NCBI GenBank assembly: GCA_947252755.1
Contig: CAMXWV010000004.1
Span: 1-64,000 of the forward strand
Source: an uncultured Dermabacter sp.
GTDB taxonomy: Bacteria; Actinomycetota; Actinomycetes; Actinomycetales; Dermabacteraceae
Direction: 5' to 3'
Length of the DNA stretch: 64,000 bases
Made by a program: the position numbers and the translations under genes. Under the pieces are notes generated by a model. The model was not told where the DNA came from, did not search any database, and saw only the letters and a program-made list of their open reading frames with translations. Numbering within the stretch: the first letter of the stretch is position 1; every line of letters begins with the position of its first letter. Below are positions 34,301 through 42,635 of the stretch, in pieces.

Positions 34301-34656
34301 GTGCCGACGCGGCCGCGGAAGGCATTGCTATCGGCGTGATGCGGGCAGGCGCATTCCTGGCGGTGGATACGGAGCTGACGGACGAACTGCGTGCGGAGGG
34401 AACGGCCCGGGACGTGGTCCGTGCGGTGCAATCCGCTCGCCGCGCCGCGGACTTCGATATCTCCGATCGGATCCGCCTGGGCATCAGCGGCTCGGACGAG
34501 GTGATCGCAGCAGTCAGGCGCTGTGAAGACCTCGTGTCCCGTGAGGTGCTGGCCCTCTCAGTGGAGTATGGCGAGGGAGTGCTCCAGGACGCGGAGTTCA
34601 CCGGTACGGAGTCTGTGACCGATGGTCAGGTGGGCATTCAGCTGGCCCGAGCCTGA
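31357..34656 (+). CDS. Isoleucyl-tRNA synthetase
   Basis: A 1099-aa class I synthetase of the larger, eukaryote-like (IleRS2) type common in actinobacteria. HYGH in GLPHYGHLLTG is the HIGH motif; the editing domain is recognisable around ALAWTTTPWTLPTN; the KMSKS loop reads KASKSLRNYPD, with Ala in place of Met. The C-terminal part binds the anticodon. IleRS2 enzymes are often less sensitive to mupirocin, though that cannot be concluded here. ATG 31357 lies 9 bases after AAGGAG and is controlled by the T-box upstream. Confidence 0.96.
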   Translation: MVYPKNGEKLTASPNLPQLETSILGFWQQDNTFRDSIAQREGSEEFVFYDGPPFANGLPHYGHLLTGYVKDVIPRFRTMCGYKVDRRFGWDTHGLPAELEAMRELGMTEKSEIEAMGVGPFNAAAQASVLKYAKEWEDYVTRQARWVDFENDYKTLDVSYMESVLWAFKTLYTKGRAYEGYYVLPYCWNDQTPLSSHELRMDDDVYQERQDQTVTVTFPLTGQRAAELALAGVKALAWTTTPWTLPTNSSLAVGPELSYAVVPAGPLGAADGTAAGEGRFLMAADLVGAHAKELGYESAEAAVLAIEERQFTGRELEHIAYEPLWDVYSADREKWGTQKAWIITVADYVSTDDGTGVVHQAPAYGEIDQQVNAAYGIPVIVSVDEGAQFLPYFRGTALDEIAGVQVFEANRPIIRSLQRSGRLLREASYVHSYPHCWRCRNPLIYKAVSSWYVKVSDQRERMLELNEQITWMPENVKHGQFGAWLEGARDWAISRNRYWGTPIPVWKSDDPNHPRIDVYGSLEELEADFGELPRDEHGQVNLHRPFIDELTRPNPDDPTGRSTMRRIDEIFDVWFDSGSMPFAQVHYPFENHDWFDGHNPADFIVEYIGQTRGWFYVMHVLSTALFDRPAFSSVICHGIVLGEDGRKASKSLRNYPDVREMYDKYGADAMRWFLMSSSILRGGNLIVDEQGIRDATRQVVLPLWNVWYFYALYANASGPKDEHGKPTGVEGRRAYDSTDVMDRYLLARTGALVLDVREHLEGLRVAEAAAEIHAFLDMLTNWYVRRSRDRFWEGDEQAINTLFTVLETLLKVIAPLLPLVSEEIYRELTGQRSVHLQDWPDASPFPSAPELVHTMDVVREVTSAGNALRKKKGLRARLPLAQLTVVHSDAPSLEEFAGIIRDELNVKSVRPFTPDSEEAGALGVEQKLTVNARAAGPRLGKQVQQAIKGSKTGDWSAAEDGTVTSGGIQLQDGEFSLDLVASADAAAEGIAIGVMRAGAFLAVDTELTDELRAEGTARDVVRAVQSARRAADFDISDRIRLGISGSDEVIAAVRRCEDLVSREVLALSVEYGEGVLQDAEFTGTESVTDGQVGIQLARA

Positions 34657-34703
34657 CTGCGGTCTGCGCCGCGACGCCGAGCTGCTGCGGGCGATTCGGG
34701 CAC

Positions 34704-36425
34704 TCAGGAGTACTCACTCCCCGAGTCGACCTCTGGGTGCGCGGGTGCTACTGGCACGCCGGCTCCCGTCCGGGGCGGTCTGTTCGGCGGAATGCCGATG
34801 GTGACCTCGGTCTCCTTCACCACGGTGACGTCCGGTCCCACGTACGTGCCCTCAATCCGGTCCTGGATGGCCAGGAGTCCGGGATCAGAGTCCTTGTGAT
34901 TGCGGATCGACTCGATGTACCCGGATGGTGTGGAGGCGCCAGCTGGAGGCATCAGGTCATGGTTCTTCCGCAGCGACTCCAATGGATTGCTCGCCGAGTA
35001 GCCCGGCAGCTCCACTTGTGAGACCTGTGGGTTGCGGACCTGATCAAGATCAAGGTCGGATATCCAATCGGTTCCGCCGACTGGCGGACCGGCAGGCCTG
35101 TAGCCGATGTAGGGGAAGCCGCCCGGCGGTGAGACCGGAAACGATGAGGGCGAAGACTGTGCCTGCACCGCCTCGTGCTGGATCGAGTGGATCTGTGTGC
35201 CGGTCACTGCCGGGACCACGGGGTCGACCGGGGAGCCGTAGGTGATGACATCGGTGACGCGGTAGGCGCCGGGCCCATTGAACGCGGGATCTTCCGCGAG
35301 TCTGCCAGCCACCAAACCCCCTTGTGAATGGCCCTGGAGCATCAGCGTGGCACCCGGTGGAACATTGGCGGCGTCCAGGGCTTGCTGAACGGCACGCTTG
35401 GAGGCGGTGTCCTGATCGAGCGCAAGGTACCCATTGCTTCCCCAGCTGCTGGGGCCGGGCTGCTGACTGAGCAGATTCGTGGTTGAAATGCCCCCGCCCT
35501 CCGTGGGCGGGATGGACACCATGAACACATCCTGCCCGCTCTGATCCTTCAGGTGAGTGACAGTGATGGTGGACTGCTGGTAGGCCAGGCGTGGATTCGT
35601 GGTGCGCGTGGCCTGATTCATCTGCGCCAAGTCCTCGACGTCCGCCGGTGCCGCACCGCCCTCGGTGGTGCTGACCTCGAGAACTTCCCGTGGGGCATCA
35701 GAGGGGATGTAGTCGTTGTAGCCGGCACTTTGCAGTTTGTTGAGAGCCGTTCCCGTGACATGCTCATGCCACACAAGACCCCGGGTGATCTCGGGCAGCG
35801 CTTGAGCGGCAGCGAGCTCCATGCTCGAGGCTTCGCGAGCTCCGGTGATGTGCAGATACTCCAGCTCCGCAGCCGCTTCCGCCATGCGCCGGTACTCGTC
35901 GATCAGCACCGGATGCACACCCGCAGCGCGCATTGCGGCGATGTTCAGCTCCATCTCGAGCAGGGCCTGAGCCCGAATTGGCCATGCGGCAGCAACTCTG
36001 GCCGCATAGATCGGATCCCACGGGTTGTGGAAGAACCGGGGATCGTACGGCCCGCGAGAGTTCCACGAGCCGTGCCCGGACGTTGCTGCCGGGGCGCTCT
36101 GGAGGAGGGCCGCGCTCAGCGTGCCGGACGCTGCCAGCCCAGGAGCAGTGCGCACCGCCGACGCCACGACCTGTTCATCGATCTGTGCCTCCAGCAGCAG
36201 CGCGAACTCCTCCATCAGCTCGCCGAGTTCGCTCATCATCACCCCCGTTGCGGTGAGCGCTGTGCGGCGGTACGCATCGGCATCCTCCCCGTGCCAATCA
36301 GCTGTCTGGACTGCGCTTGCAGCGGTGCCGATCTCCTGTTCCAGGATGATGCGCTCATCCCGGATCTGTGCCACGAAGTCTTGGCAGGACACGAGATCCA
36401 TGCCGAGCAGGTCCGTGGTACTCAT
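34704..36425 (-). CDS. WXG100-like / alpha-beta hydrolase fusion
   Basis: A 573-aa protein. Residues 1-95 form a helical hairpin with W44-H-G46 in the turn (ADWHGEDAD), as in WXG100/ESAT-6-like modules exported by type VII systems. No signal peptide is present. The middle (100-230) is a helical linker. From about 290 an alpha/beta hydrolase fold begins, with nucleophile S367 in QGHSQGGLVAG; D in YGSPVDPVVP and H in NHDLMPP could complete the triad. The tail is Pro-rich. ATG 36425 follows AAAGGAGGAG. It could be an exported lipase/esterase or effector; no secretion gene is adjacent. Confidence 0.75.
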   Translation of the reverse strand: MSTTDLLGMDLVSCQDFVAQIRDERIILEQEIGTAASAVQTADWHGEDADAYRRTALTATGVMMSELGELMEEFALLLEAQIDEQVVASAVRTAPGLAASGTLSAALLQSAPAATSGHGSWNSRGPYDPRFFHNPWDPIYAARVAAAWPIRAQALLEMELNIAAMRAAGVHPVLIDEYRRMAEAAAELEYLHITGAREASSMELAAAQALPEITRGLVWHEHVTGTALNKLQSAGYNDYIPSDAPREVLEVSTTEGGAAPADVEDLAQMNQATRTTNPRLAYQQSTITVTHLKDQSGQDVFMVSIPPTEGGGISTTNLLSQQPGPSSWGSNGYLALDQDTASKRAVQQALDAANVPPGATLMLQGHSQGGLVAGRLAEDPAFNGPGAYRVTDVITYGSPVDPVVPAVTGTQIHSIQHEAVQAQSSPSSFPVSPPGGFPYIGYRPAGPPVGGTDWISDLDLDQVRNPQVSQVELPGYSASNPLESLRKNHDLMPPAGASTPSGYIESIRNHKDSDPGLLAIQDRIEGTYVGPDVTVVKETEVTIGIPPNRPPRTGAGVPVAPAHPEVDSGSEYS

Positions 36426-36718
36426 CGGCTCCTCCTTTGATCGCCATGCAGTGACTGATGCAGCGGACCAGGGCCTGATCCGGCGGATCTGTGGCTTGAG
36501 CGTAGAGGGAGGGCATCGGCCAAGGGCGGTGGCACCGGGCACTGTGCACAACTGGGCGGACGCACCGGAACGGACGCATCTGAATAGGCGGAGCGAGCGG
36601 GCCGGAGCATGCGTCGGACAGCCCGCGTACACTGGTCACGCCTGCCGCACCGAGCGGCACCAGCGCCGAGCGTGAACTCCGCGCCCGGCGCAGCCGCCCG
36701 CTTTGCGAAGGAGATGGA

Positions 36719-38074
36719 GTGCAGCACAGCGAGGAGTTCACCCGCGTGTACGCGGCTCTGGTGGCTCGCGCACCAGAGAACGAGATCGAACCCGATCTCA
36801 CCCGTATCCGCCGGGTCATGGAGCTGATGGGACACCCGGAGCGCGCCTACCGCACCATCCATCTGGCCGGCACCAACGGCAAAACCTCCACTGCTCGCAT
36901 GATCGAGACGATTCTGCAGGCAGCGGGTCTGCGAACCGGTCGGATCACCAGCCCCCATCTGCATTCGCCCACCGAGCGCATCGCGATTGACGGGCATCCG
37001 ATCAGCGAAGAGGACTTCGTCCAGGCCTATGACGATGTGCACCCGTTCGTGATTCGGGTTGATGAAGAGTCGAAGGCTGCCGGCGGGCCCCGCATGACCA
37101 TGTTCGAAGTGCTCACCGCGATGCAGTTCCAGGCGTTCGCCAACGCTCCGGTTGATGTTGCCATCGTGGAGACCGGGCTCGGCGGCACATGGGACGCCAC
37201 GAACATCATCCTGCCGGATGTCACCGTCATCTGCTCGATCTCCTACGACCACCAGGACTACCTGGGCAGCACCATCGAGGAGATCGCGGGGGAGAAGGCC
37301 GGCATCCTCAAACAGTGCGCGATCGCGGTCCTCGGCGCCCAGCAGTTCCCCGAAGCGATGGACGTGCTCATTGAGACCGCGCAGGCGCGCGGGATCACCG
37401 CCGCCATCGAGGGGCAGCAGATCGCTGTGCTGGATCGCACAGCGGCCGTGGGTGGCCAGCTGCTGTCACTGCAGGCGATCGCCGGCCGCTATGACGAGTT
37501 GTTCCTGCCGTTGCTCGGTGAGCATATGGCGCACAACGCCCTGCTCGCCGTCTGCGCCGCCGAGGCATTCCTCGGCGGCGGTGACGAACCGCTGAACCAG
37601 GAGCTGCTGCGCGAGGCGCTTGCGCAGGTCACCTCACCGGGCCGCGCGGAAGTGGTGCGTCAATCGCCCACGATCGTGGTGGACGCCGCCCACAACCCCG
37701 CCGGTGCGGCGGCGCTCGTGGCGACCATCCGCGAGAACTTCCGCTTCACGCACACGATCGGCATTGTGGCAGTGCTGCAGGAGAAGGACCTCGAGCAGAT
37801 CCTCGCCGCGTTCGAGCCGCTCATGGACACCGTGGTGATCACCCAGACCTCCTCCCCGCGCGCCGTTCCCGCCGATAAGCTCGCCGCGCTCGCGGAGGAC
37901 GTCTTCGGCGATGAGGACCGCGTCATCGAAGCCGCCCATCTGCCCGACGCGATCCAGCGCGCCGTGGATCTTGCGGAGCACGGCGGCGAGTCCTTCGCGG
38001 GCATCGTTGCCGCAGGATCCGTGACGCTCGCTGCTGAAGTGCGCCAGCTGCTCGGCCGAGAGGACCTGGTGTGA
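36719..38074 (+). CDS. Bifunctional dihydrofolate/folylpolyglutamate synthase
   Basis: A 451-aa Mur-ligase-type enzyme adding glutamate to dihydropteroate and tetrahydrofolate. It has the P-loop LAGTNGKTSTAR (about residues 49-60), TSPHLHSPTERI, the second metal/ATP site ISYDHQDYLGSTIEEIAGEKAGI, and DAAHNPAGA in the C-terminal domain. The GTG start at 36719 follows GAAGGAG. Its product serves the tetrahydrofolate-dependent GcvT domains of the sox and dmg enzymes, but genomic linkage is not implied. It overlaps the next gene by 4 bp. Confidence 0.95.
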   Translation: MQHSEEFTRVYAALVARAPENEIEPDLTRIRRVMELMGHPERAYRTIHLAGTNGKTSTARMIETILQAAGLRTGRITSPHLHSPTERIAIDGHPISEEDFVQAYDDVHPFVIRVDEESKAAGGPRMTMFEVLTAMQFQAFANAPVDVAIVETGLGGTWDATNIILPDVTVICSISYDHQDYLGSTIEEIAGEKAGILKQCAIAVLGAQQFPEAMDVLIETAQARGITAAIEGQQIAVLDRTAAVGGQLLSLQAIAGRYDELFLPLLGEHMAHNALLAVCAAEAFLGGGDEPLNQELLREALAQVTSPGRAEVVRQSPTIVVDAAHNPAGAAALVATIRENFRFTHTIGIVAVLQEKDLEQILAAFEPLMDTVVITQTSSPRAVPADKLAALAEDVFGDEDRVIEAAHLPDAIQRAVDLAEHGGESFAGIVAAGSVTLAAEVRQLLGREDLV

Positions 38075-38478
38075 CTGCGCAGATGCCGCCGATGTTCGAC
38101 TTCACGCCCTCACGCCGCAAGGGCGCCGCGCAGTTCTCCCTCAGCGCCACCACCCTGATCTGCGAAGCGCTCGTGATCTTCTTCGCCACGCTGGTGGCAC
38201 ACGGTCTGCTGCCGGAGCTGCGCTCGGTGTCCTGGCCGGTGGGCTTGGGCCTTGCCGTGCTGCTCGTCGTAGCGGCGGCAGCGATGCGGACCGCCAGTGC
38301 GTGGCCGTACTGGCTGGGGCTGCTGCTGCAGATTCCGGTCATCCTCACCGGTCTGCTCGTGCCCGCCATGTACGTGGTGGGAGCGGGCTTTGCGATCCTC
38401 TACCTGGTGTGTGTGGTCAAAGGCCATCGAATGGACGTGCAGAAGGATGAGGTGGACCGACGCGTGCTGGGCGGCTGA
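38071..38478 (+). CDS. DUF4233 membrane protein
   Basis: A 135-aa protein with four membrane segments (about residues 24-44, 52-70, 76-95 and 98-118). DUF4233 proteins sit between folC and ndk across actinobacteria, exactly as here; their function is unknown. The GTG start overlaps the folC stop (GTGA). Confidence 0.85.
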   Translation: MTAQMPPMFDFTPSRRKGAAQFSLSATTLICEALVIFFATLVAHGLLPELRSVSWPVGLGLAVLLVVAAAAMRTASAWPYWLGLLLQIPVILTGLLVPAMYVVGAGFAILYLVCVVKGHRMDVQKDEVDRRVLGG

Positions 38479-38525
38479 GTTCGTTCTGCCGGCAGCACAC
38501 ACCCAGCCATCGGTACGATGAGCCC

Positions 38526-38945
38526 ATGACTGAACAGACTCTGATCCTTCTCAAGCCTGACGCCGTCCAGCGGGGCCTGCGCGGTGAGATCATCCGGCGC
38601 ATCGAAGCGAAGGGCTACACGATCACCCACCTGAACCAGCGCATCGCCACCCGCGAGGAGCTCTCCGCCCACTACGCGGAGCATGACGGCAAGCCGTTCT
38701 ATGAGCCGCTTGTGGAGTACATGGCCAGCGGTCCGATCGTGGCGATCGTGGCCGAGGGCACGAACGTCATCAAGGGCTTCCGGTCGCTGGCCGGTGCCAC
38801 TAATCCGACCGAGTCTGCTCCCGGCACGATCCGTGGGGACCTGGGCCGCGAGTGGGATGCAGGCCCGATCCAGAACCTGGTGCACGGTTCGGATTCGGTC
38901 GAGTCCGCCGAACGCGAGATCGGAATCTGGTTCCCCTCGATCTGA
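38526..38945 (+). CDS. Nucleoside diphosphate kinase
   Basis: A 139-aa enzyme balancing NTP pools by phosphate transfer through a histidine. It has LLKPDAVQRGL at the N-terminus, GATNPTESAPGTIRGDLG in the Kpn loop region, and the active-site H in NLVHGSDS. Length and motifs are standard. Confidence 0.97.
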   Translation: MTEQTLILLKPDAVQRGLRGEIIRRIEAKGYTITHLNQRIATREELSAHYAEHDGKPFYEPLVEYMASGPIVAIVAEGTNVIKGFRSLAGATNPTESAPGTIRGDLGREWDAGPIQNLVHGSDSVESAEREIGIWFPSI

Positions 38946-39078
38946 GCGGAGGGCAGAACCGGGGCGTTGATGCCCTGAGGCGCACGACTGCCGGATGTTG
39001 CAGAAGTCACGCAGAAGAAACTCGGATTCGTTCTCTGAACCCCTTCATTTCCGAGTAAAGATCGTGCAAAATAGTGGC

Positions 39079-39288
39079 ATGGGAACGGTCTACCTCTTTA
39101 TGGCAGTCATTGTGGCTGCATCAGTTGGTCTGCTTGCTGCAGTGGCGCGTGCGCAGCGTCCGGCTTCTGCGCACCGCAGCCGCGCGGGGGCGTCGCGTGG
39201 CCACAGCCGCACCCCGGCTGAGGGTGCTTCTGTTCAAGCGGCGGTTGAGACCGCACCCGCTCCGCACGATCATCAGGTGGCTGCCTGA
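39079..39288 (+). CDS. Possible small membrane protein
   Basis: A 69-aa frame: one N-terminal hydrophobic helix (VYLFMAVIVAASVGLLAAV), then a basic Ser/Arg/Ala tail. CAAAAT ends about seven bases before the ATG and there is no ribosome site, so it would be a leaderless gene. The surrounding 39000-39075 is unusually AT-rich for this genome, which fits a promoter. No family is recognised; it may not be translated. Confidence 0.4.
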   Translation: MGTVYLFMAVIVAASVGLLAAVARAQRPASAHRSRAGASRGHSRTPAEGASVQAAVETAPAPHDHQVAA

Positions 39289-39322
39289 CCGCAGGCTTCC
39301 ATCGGTCTCCCCGGGCCCCTCG

Positions 39323-39353
39323 TAGAATGGCGTTTGCGCACTGCGCAAGCGCC
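39323..39353 (+). promoter_or_regulatory. ftsY -10 box and leader hairpin
   Basis: TAGAAT (39323-39328) looks like a -10. It is followed at once by an 11-bp stem with one G-T pair and an ACT loop (39329-39353), then TTCTCTTG. The hairpin would be the first element of the ftsY mRNA, or a terminator for the small gene upstream. Confidence 0.5.
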
Positions 39354-39430
39354 TTCTCTTGTGCCACCACAACCCGCTGGTCCCCGCAGCACGTCTGTGT
39401 GGCGGGCAGCGTTCGATTCGGAGGACTCTC

Positions 39431-40861
39431 GTGGACTTCACTGACATTCTGCTCGCCGTGATCGCCGGCGGCGGCGGTCTCGCCGTGATCGGCGGCGGCA
39501 TCTGGGCTGGTGCCCGTTCAAAAAAGAAGGGCACTGATACTACCCGTCCCGGTGGACGCAGCGAAGCTGGCGCCGGCACCCGGCCGGCCGCGAAGCCGCG
39601 CCCGGCAGCCCCCTCCTGGGGGGAGGCGCTCTCGGCACCCGCGAAGCCCAAGGACGAGCCGGAGCCCGCCGCCGGCTCGGCAGAGGAGCTCGCCAAACCG
39701 GTTGAGACCACCGCTGTTTCACCTGCTGAGCCGGTTTCGCCTTCGGAGGCGCCCGCCTCGCCCGCTGATGAGGCTCCTGCTGAGGCCGATGCACCAGTCG
39801 AGGCTGCTGACAGTGAGCACACAGAGGCTCCGGCAGCGGCAGCCCCGGATGCTGCCGCAGACCCGGAACCGGCAGCCGCGACCGATGCCCCGGCAGCCGA
39901 GATCGACGAACCGGAAGCCACCGCCGACCGCATGGTCCGCCTGCGTGAACGTCTGCAGCGATCCGGAGCGATCGGCCGAGGCATCCTCACCCTGCTCACC
40001 CGGGACACCGTGGATGAGAACACCTGGGATGAGATCGAAGAGACCCTGCTCATGGCGGATCTTGGCCCGGATGCCACGGATGAACTCATGGATGCGCTGC
40101 GAGACCGTATGCAGGTGCTGGGCTCACACGATCCCTCCGCTGTGCACGACGTGTTGCGCGAGGAGCTGGTGAAACTGGTTGATCCCAGCCTGGACCGCCG
40201 GATCGCCGCTTCCGCCATCGAAGCGCCGGACGGCTCCATGGTGCCGTCTGTGGTGATGATGGTGGGCGTCAACGGCACCGGAAAAACCACCACCACCGGC
40301 AAGTTCGGCCGAGTGCTGGTGGCTGAGGGCCGCACCGTTCTGTTCGGCGCCGCAGACACCTTCCGTGCCGCTGCTGCGGAGCAGCTGACCACCTGGGGCG
40401 AGCGTGTGGGCGTGCAGACGGTCCGTTCCAAGCGCGAGGGCGCTGACCCCGCGTCTGTGGCGTTTGACGCGGTCACCGCCGGCATCGCCGAAGACGTGGA
40501 CGTGGTGGTGGTGGACACCGCTGGCCGCCTGCAGAACAAGAAGGGGCTCATGGACGAGCTCGGCAAGATCCGCCGGGCGGCCTCCAAGGCACTGAAGGGC
40601 GCAGCGATTCAGGAAGTGATCCTTGTGATCGATGCGACCACCGGCCAGAACGGAATGCAGCAGGCCCGCGTGTTCGCCGACGTGGTGCAGATCACTGGCA
40701 TCGCCTTGACCAAGCTTGACGGCACCGCCAAGGGTGGGATCGTCGTCAACGTGCAGCGCGAGCTTGGTGTGCCCGTGAAGCTCGTCGGCCTGGGCGAAGG
40801 CATGGATGACCTGACTCCGTTCGACCCGTATGGCTTTGTGGACGCCCTGCTCGACGGCTGA
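39431..40861 (+). CDS. Signal recognition particle receptor FtsY
   Basis: A 476-aa SRP receptor GTPase. One N-terminal membrane helix (LLAVIAGGGGLAVIGGGIW) is followed by an acidic Ala/Pro/Glu-rich linker (about residues 45-165) and the NG domain: GVNGTGKTTTTGK, DTFRAAA, DTAGRLQN, TKLDGTAKGG. The start is GTG 39431 after GGAGGA; an earlier in-frame ATG lies in the leader. It docks ribosome-SRP complexes at the membrane and pairs with Ffh encoded next. Confidence 0.95.
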   Translation: MDFTDILLAVIAGGGGLAVIGGGIWAGARSKKKGTDTTRPGGRSEAGAGTRPAAKPRPAAPSWGEALSAPAKPKDEPEPAAGSAEELAKPVETTAVSPAEPVSPSEAPASPADEAPAEADAPVEAADSEHTEAPAAAAPDAAADPEPAAATDAPAAEIDEPEATADRMVRLRERLQRSGAIGRGILTLLTRDTVDENTWDEIEETLLMADLGPDATDELMDALRDRMQVLGSHDPSAVHDVLREELVKLVDPSLDRRIAASAIEAPDGSMVPSVVMMVGVNGTGKTTTTGKFGRVLVAEGRTVLFGAADTFRAAAAEQLTTWGERVGVQTVRSKREGADPASVAFDAVTAGIAEDVDVVVVDTAGRLQNKKGLMDELGKIRRAASKALKGAAIQEVILVIDATTGQNGMQQARVFADVVQITGIALTKLDGTAKGGIVVNVQRELGVPVKLVGLGEGMDDLTPFDPYGFVDALLDG

Positions 40862-40998
40862 ACTCGCAGACGTGGGGTGCCGATTCTGCTCTGCGGCCCA
40901 TTCGCTACACTAGGGCGGCCTGGGCAGGCGGGTGCGCCACCGATGGCGCGTGCCGTCACACCGCCGCCCCTCCCCGACGCTGCTGAAGGTTCCGCCCC

Positions 40999-42582
40999 GT
41001 GTTCACCACTCTTTCTGATCGGATCACCAACTCCCTGAAAGGTCTGCGCGGTCAGGGCCGCCTGACCGAGGCGGACGTCGATAAGACTGTCCGCGAGATC
41101 CGCCGCGCTCTGCTGGATGCTGACGTTGCCGTCTCCGTGGTGCGCTCCTTTACCGCCCAGGTGCGTGAGCGTGCCCTCGGTGAGGAGGTCTCCAAGGCGC
41201 TGAACCCCGCCCAGCAGGTGGTGAAGATCGTCCATGAGGAGCTCATCGAGGTTCTCGGCGGACACACCGGGCAGCTGAGCTTCGCGAAGACCGGCCCCAC
41301 CGTCATCATGCTCGCCGGCCTCCAGGGCGCGGGCAAGACCACTCTTGCAGGCAAGCTGTCGAAGTGGCTCAAAGACCAGGGGCACACACCGCTGCTGGTC
41401 GCGTCGGACCTGCAGCGTCCGAACGCTGTCACCCAGCTGCAGATCGTCGGTGAGCGCGCCGGTGTTGCCGTGTACGCGCCGCAACCGGGCAATGGTGTGG
41501 GAGACCCGGTTGAGGTGGCGCGCGATGGTGTGGCCATCGCCCGGGACAAGCACCATGACGTGGTGATCGTTGACACCGCGGGCCGCCTCGGCGTGGACGA
41601 GGAGATGATGCAGCAGGCGCGCAGCATCCGCGACGCTGTTCAGCCTGATGACACCCTGTTCGTGATCGATGCGATGATCGGTCAGGATGCTGTGCGCGTG
41701 GCAGAGGCATTCCGCGACGGTGTTGGCTTCACCGGTGTGGTGCTGTCCAAGCTCGACGGTGATGCGCGCGGCGGCGCTGCACTGTCCATTACCGGCGTCA
41801 CCGAGCGCCCGATCCTCTTCGCTTCCACCGGTGAGGCGCTCACCGACTTCGAACGGTTCCACCCGGACCGCATGGCCAGCCGCATTCTCGACATGGGTGA
41901 CGTCATGTCCCTCATCGAGCAGGCGGAGAAGGCCTTCGACCAGAAGGAAGCAGAGAAGCTCTCCTCGAAGATCGTTCAGGGCGAAGACTTCAACTTCAAC
42001 GACTACCTGTCCATGATGAACCAGATCAAGGGCATGGGGTCGATGAAGAAGATGCTGTCCATGCTGCCGAACATGCGGCAGTACCGGGAGCAGCTTGACC
42101 AGTTCGATGACTCTCAGCTGGGCCGCATTGAGGCGATCATCCAGTCGATGACCCCGTATGAGCGGGCGAATCCGAAGGAGATCAACGGTTCGCGTCGAGC
42201 CCGCATCGCCGCCGGCTCCGGCGTCACCGTCACCGAAGTGAACCAGCTGCTCGAACGGTTCAAACAGGCTCAGAAGATGATGGGCACGATGGGCCGCGGC
42301 ATGATGGGCGGCGCTATGCCCGGCCAGCCCGGCGCCGGATTCGGCAAGAAGTCCCGCGGTCGCACCGCTCCGCAGAAGAAGCGCCGCAAGTCGAAGTACG
42401 GCAATCCCGCTAAGCGCGCCGCGGAGGAACGCGCCCTGGCGCAGAAGCGGGCGCAGGCTCCTCAGGGCTCCGCGTTTGGCATGGGTGGTGACAGCGCAGG
42501 CCAGATGCCGGACCTCAACAGCCTTGATCCGAAGCAGCTGAACTCGCTGCCGCCGGAGCTGCGCAAGATGCTCGGCAAATGA
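40999..42582 (+). CDS. Signal recognition particle protein Ffh (SRP54)
   Basis: A 527-aa GTPase. The N domain is followed by the G domain (GLQGAGKTTLAGKL; DLQRPNAV; DTAGRLGVD; SKLDGDARGG) and a Met-rich M domain (MMNQIKGMGSMKKMLSM...KMMGTMGRGMMGG) that binds signal peptides and SRP RNA. The start is GTG 40999 with a weak GAAGG. A TACACT -10 at 40906-40911 and a GCGCCA/TGGCGC hairpin (40934-40949) lie in the leader. No SRP RNA gene is visible between ftsY and ffh. Confidence 0.96.
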   Translation: MFTTLSDRITNSLKGLRGQGRLTEADVDKTVREIRRALLDADVAVSVVRSFTAQVRERALGEEVSKALNPAQQVVKIVHEELIEVLGGHTGQLSFAKTGPTVIMLAGLQGAGKTTLAGKLSKWLKDQGHTPLLVASDLQRPNAVTQLQIVGERAGVAVYAPQPGNGVGDPVEVARDGVAIARDKHHDVVIVDTAGRLGVDEEMMQQARSIRDAVQPDDTLFVIDAMIGQDAVRVAEAFRDGVGFTGVVLSKLDGDARGGAALSITGVTERPILFASTGEALTDFERFHPDRMASRILDMGDVMSLIEQAEKAFDQKEAEKLSSKIVQGEDFNFNDYLSMMNQIKGMGSMKKMLSMLPNMRQYREQLDQFDDSQLGRIEAIIQSMTPYERANPKEINGSRRARIAAGSGVTVTEVNQLLERFKQAQKMMGTMGRGMMGGAMPGQPGAGFGKKSRGRTAPQKKRRKSKYGNPAKRAAEERALAQKRAQAPQGSAFGMGGDSAGQMPDLNSLDPKQLNSLPPELRKMLGK

Positions 42583-42588
42583 TGCCCT

Positions 42589-42614
42589 GACAGCCCCCGG
42601 CTTCCGCGGCTGTC
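42589..42614 (+). terminator. Hairpin terminator after ffh
   Basis: A 7-bp stem (GACAGCC/GGCTGTC) with a 12-base loop starts 7 bp past the ffh stop and is followed by TTCTGC. A TACACT box follows about ten bases later for the next gene. Confidence 0.5.
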
Positions 42615-42635
42615 TTCTGCACTACACTGTGGGCC

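Noticed and set aside
40862..40998. SRP 4.5S RNA between ftsY and ffh
   Set aside because: The conserved domain IV loop sequence is not present; only small hairpins are seen.
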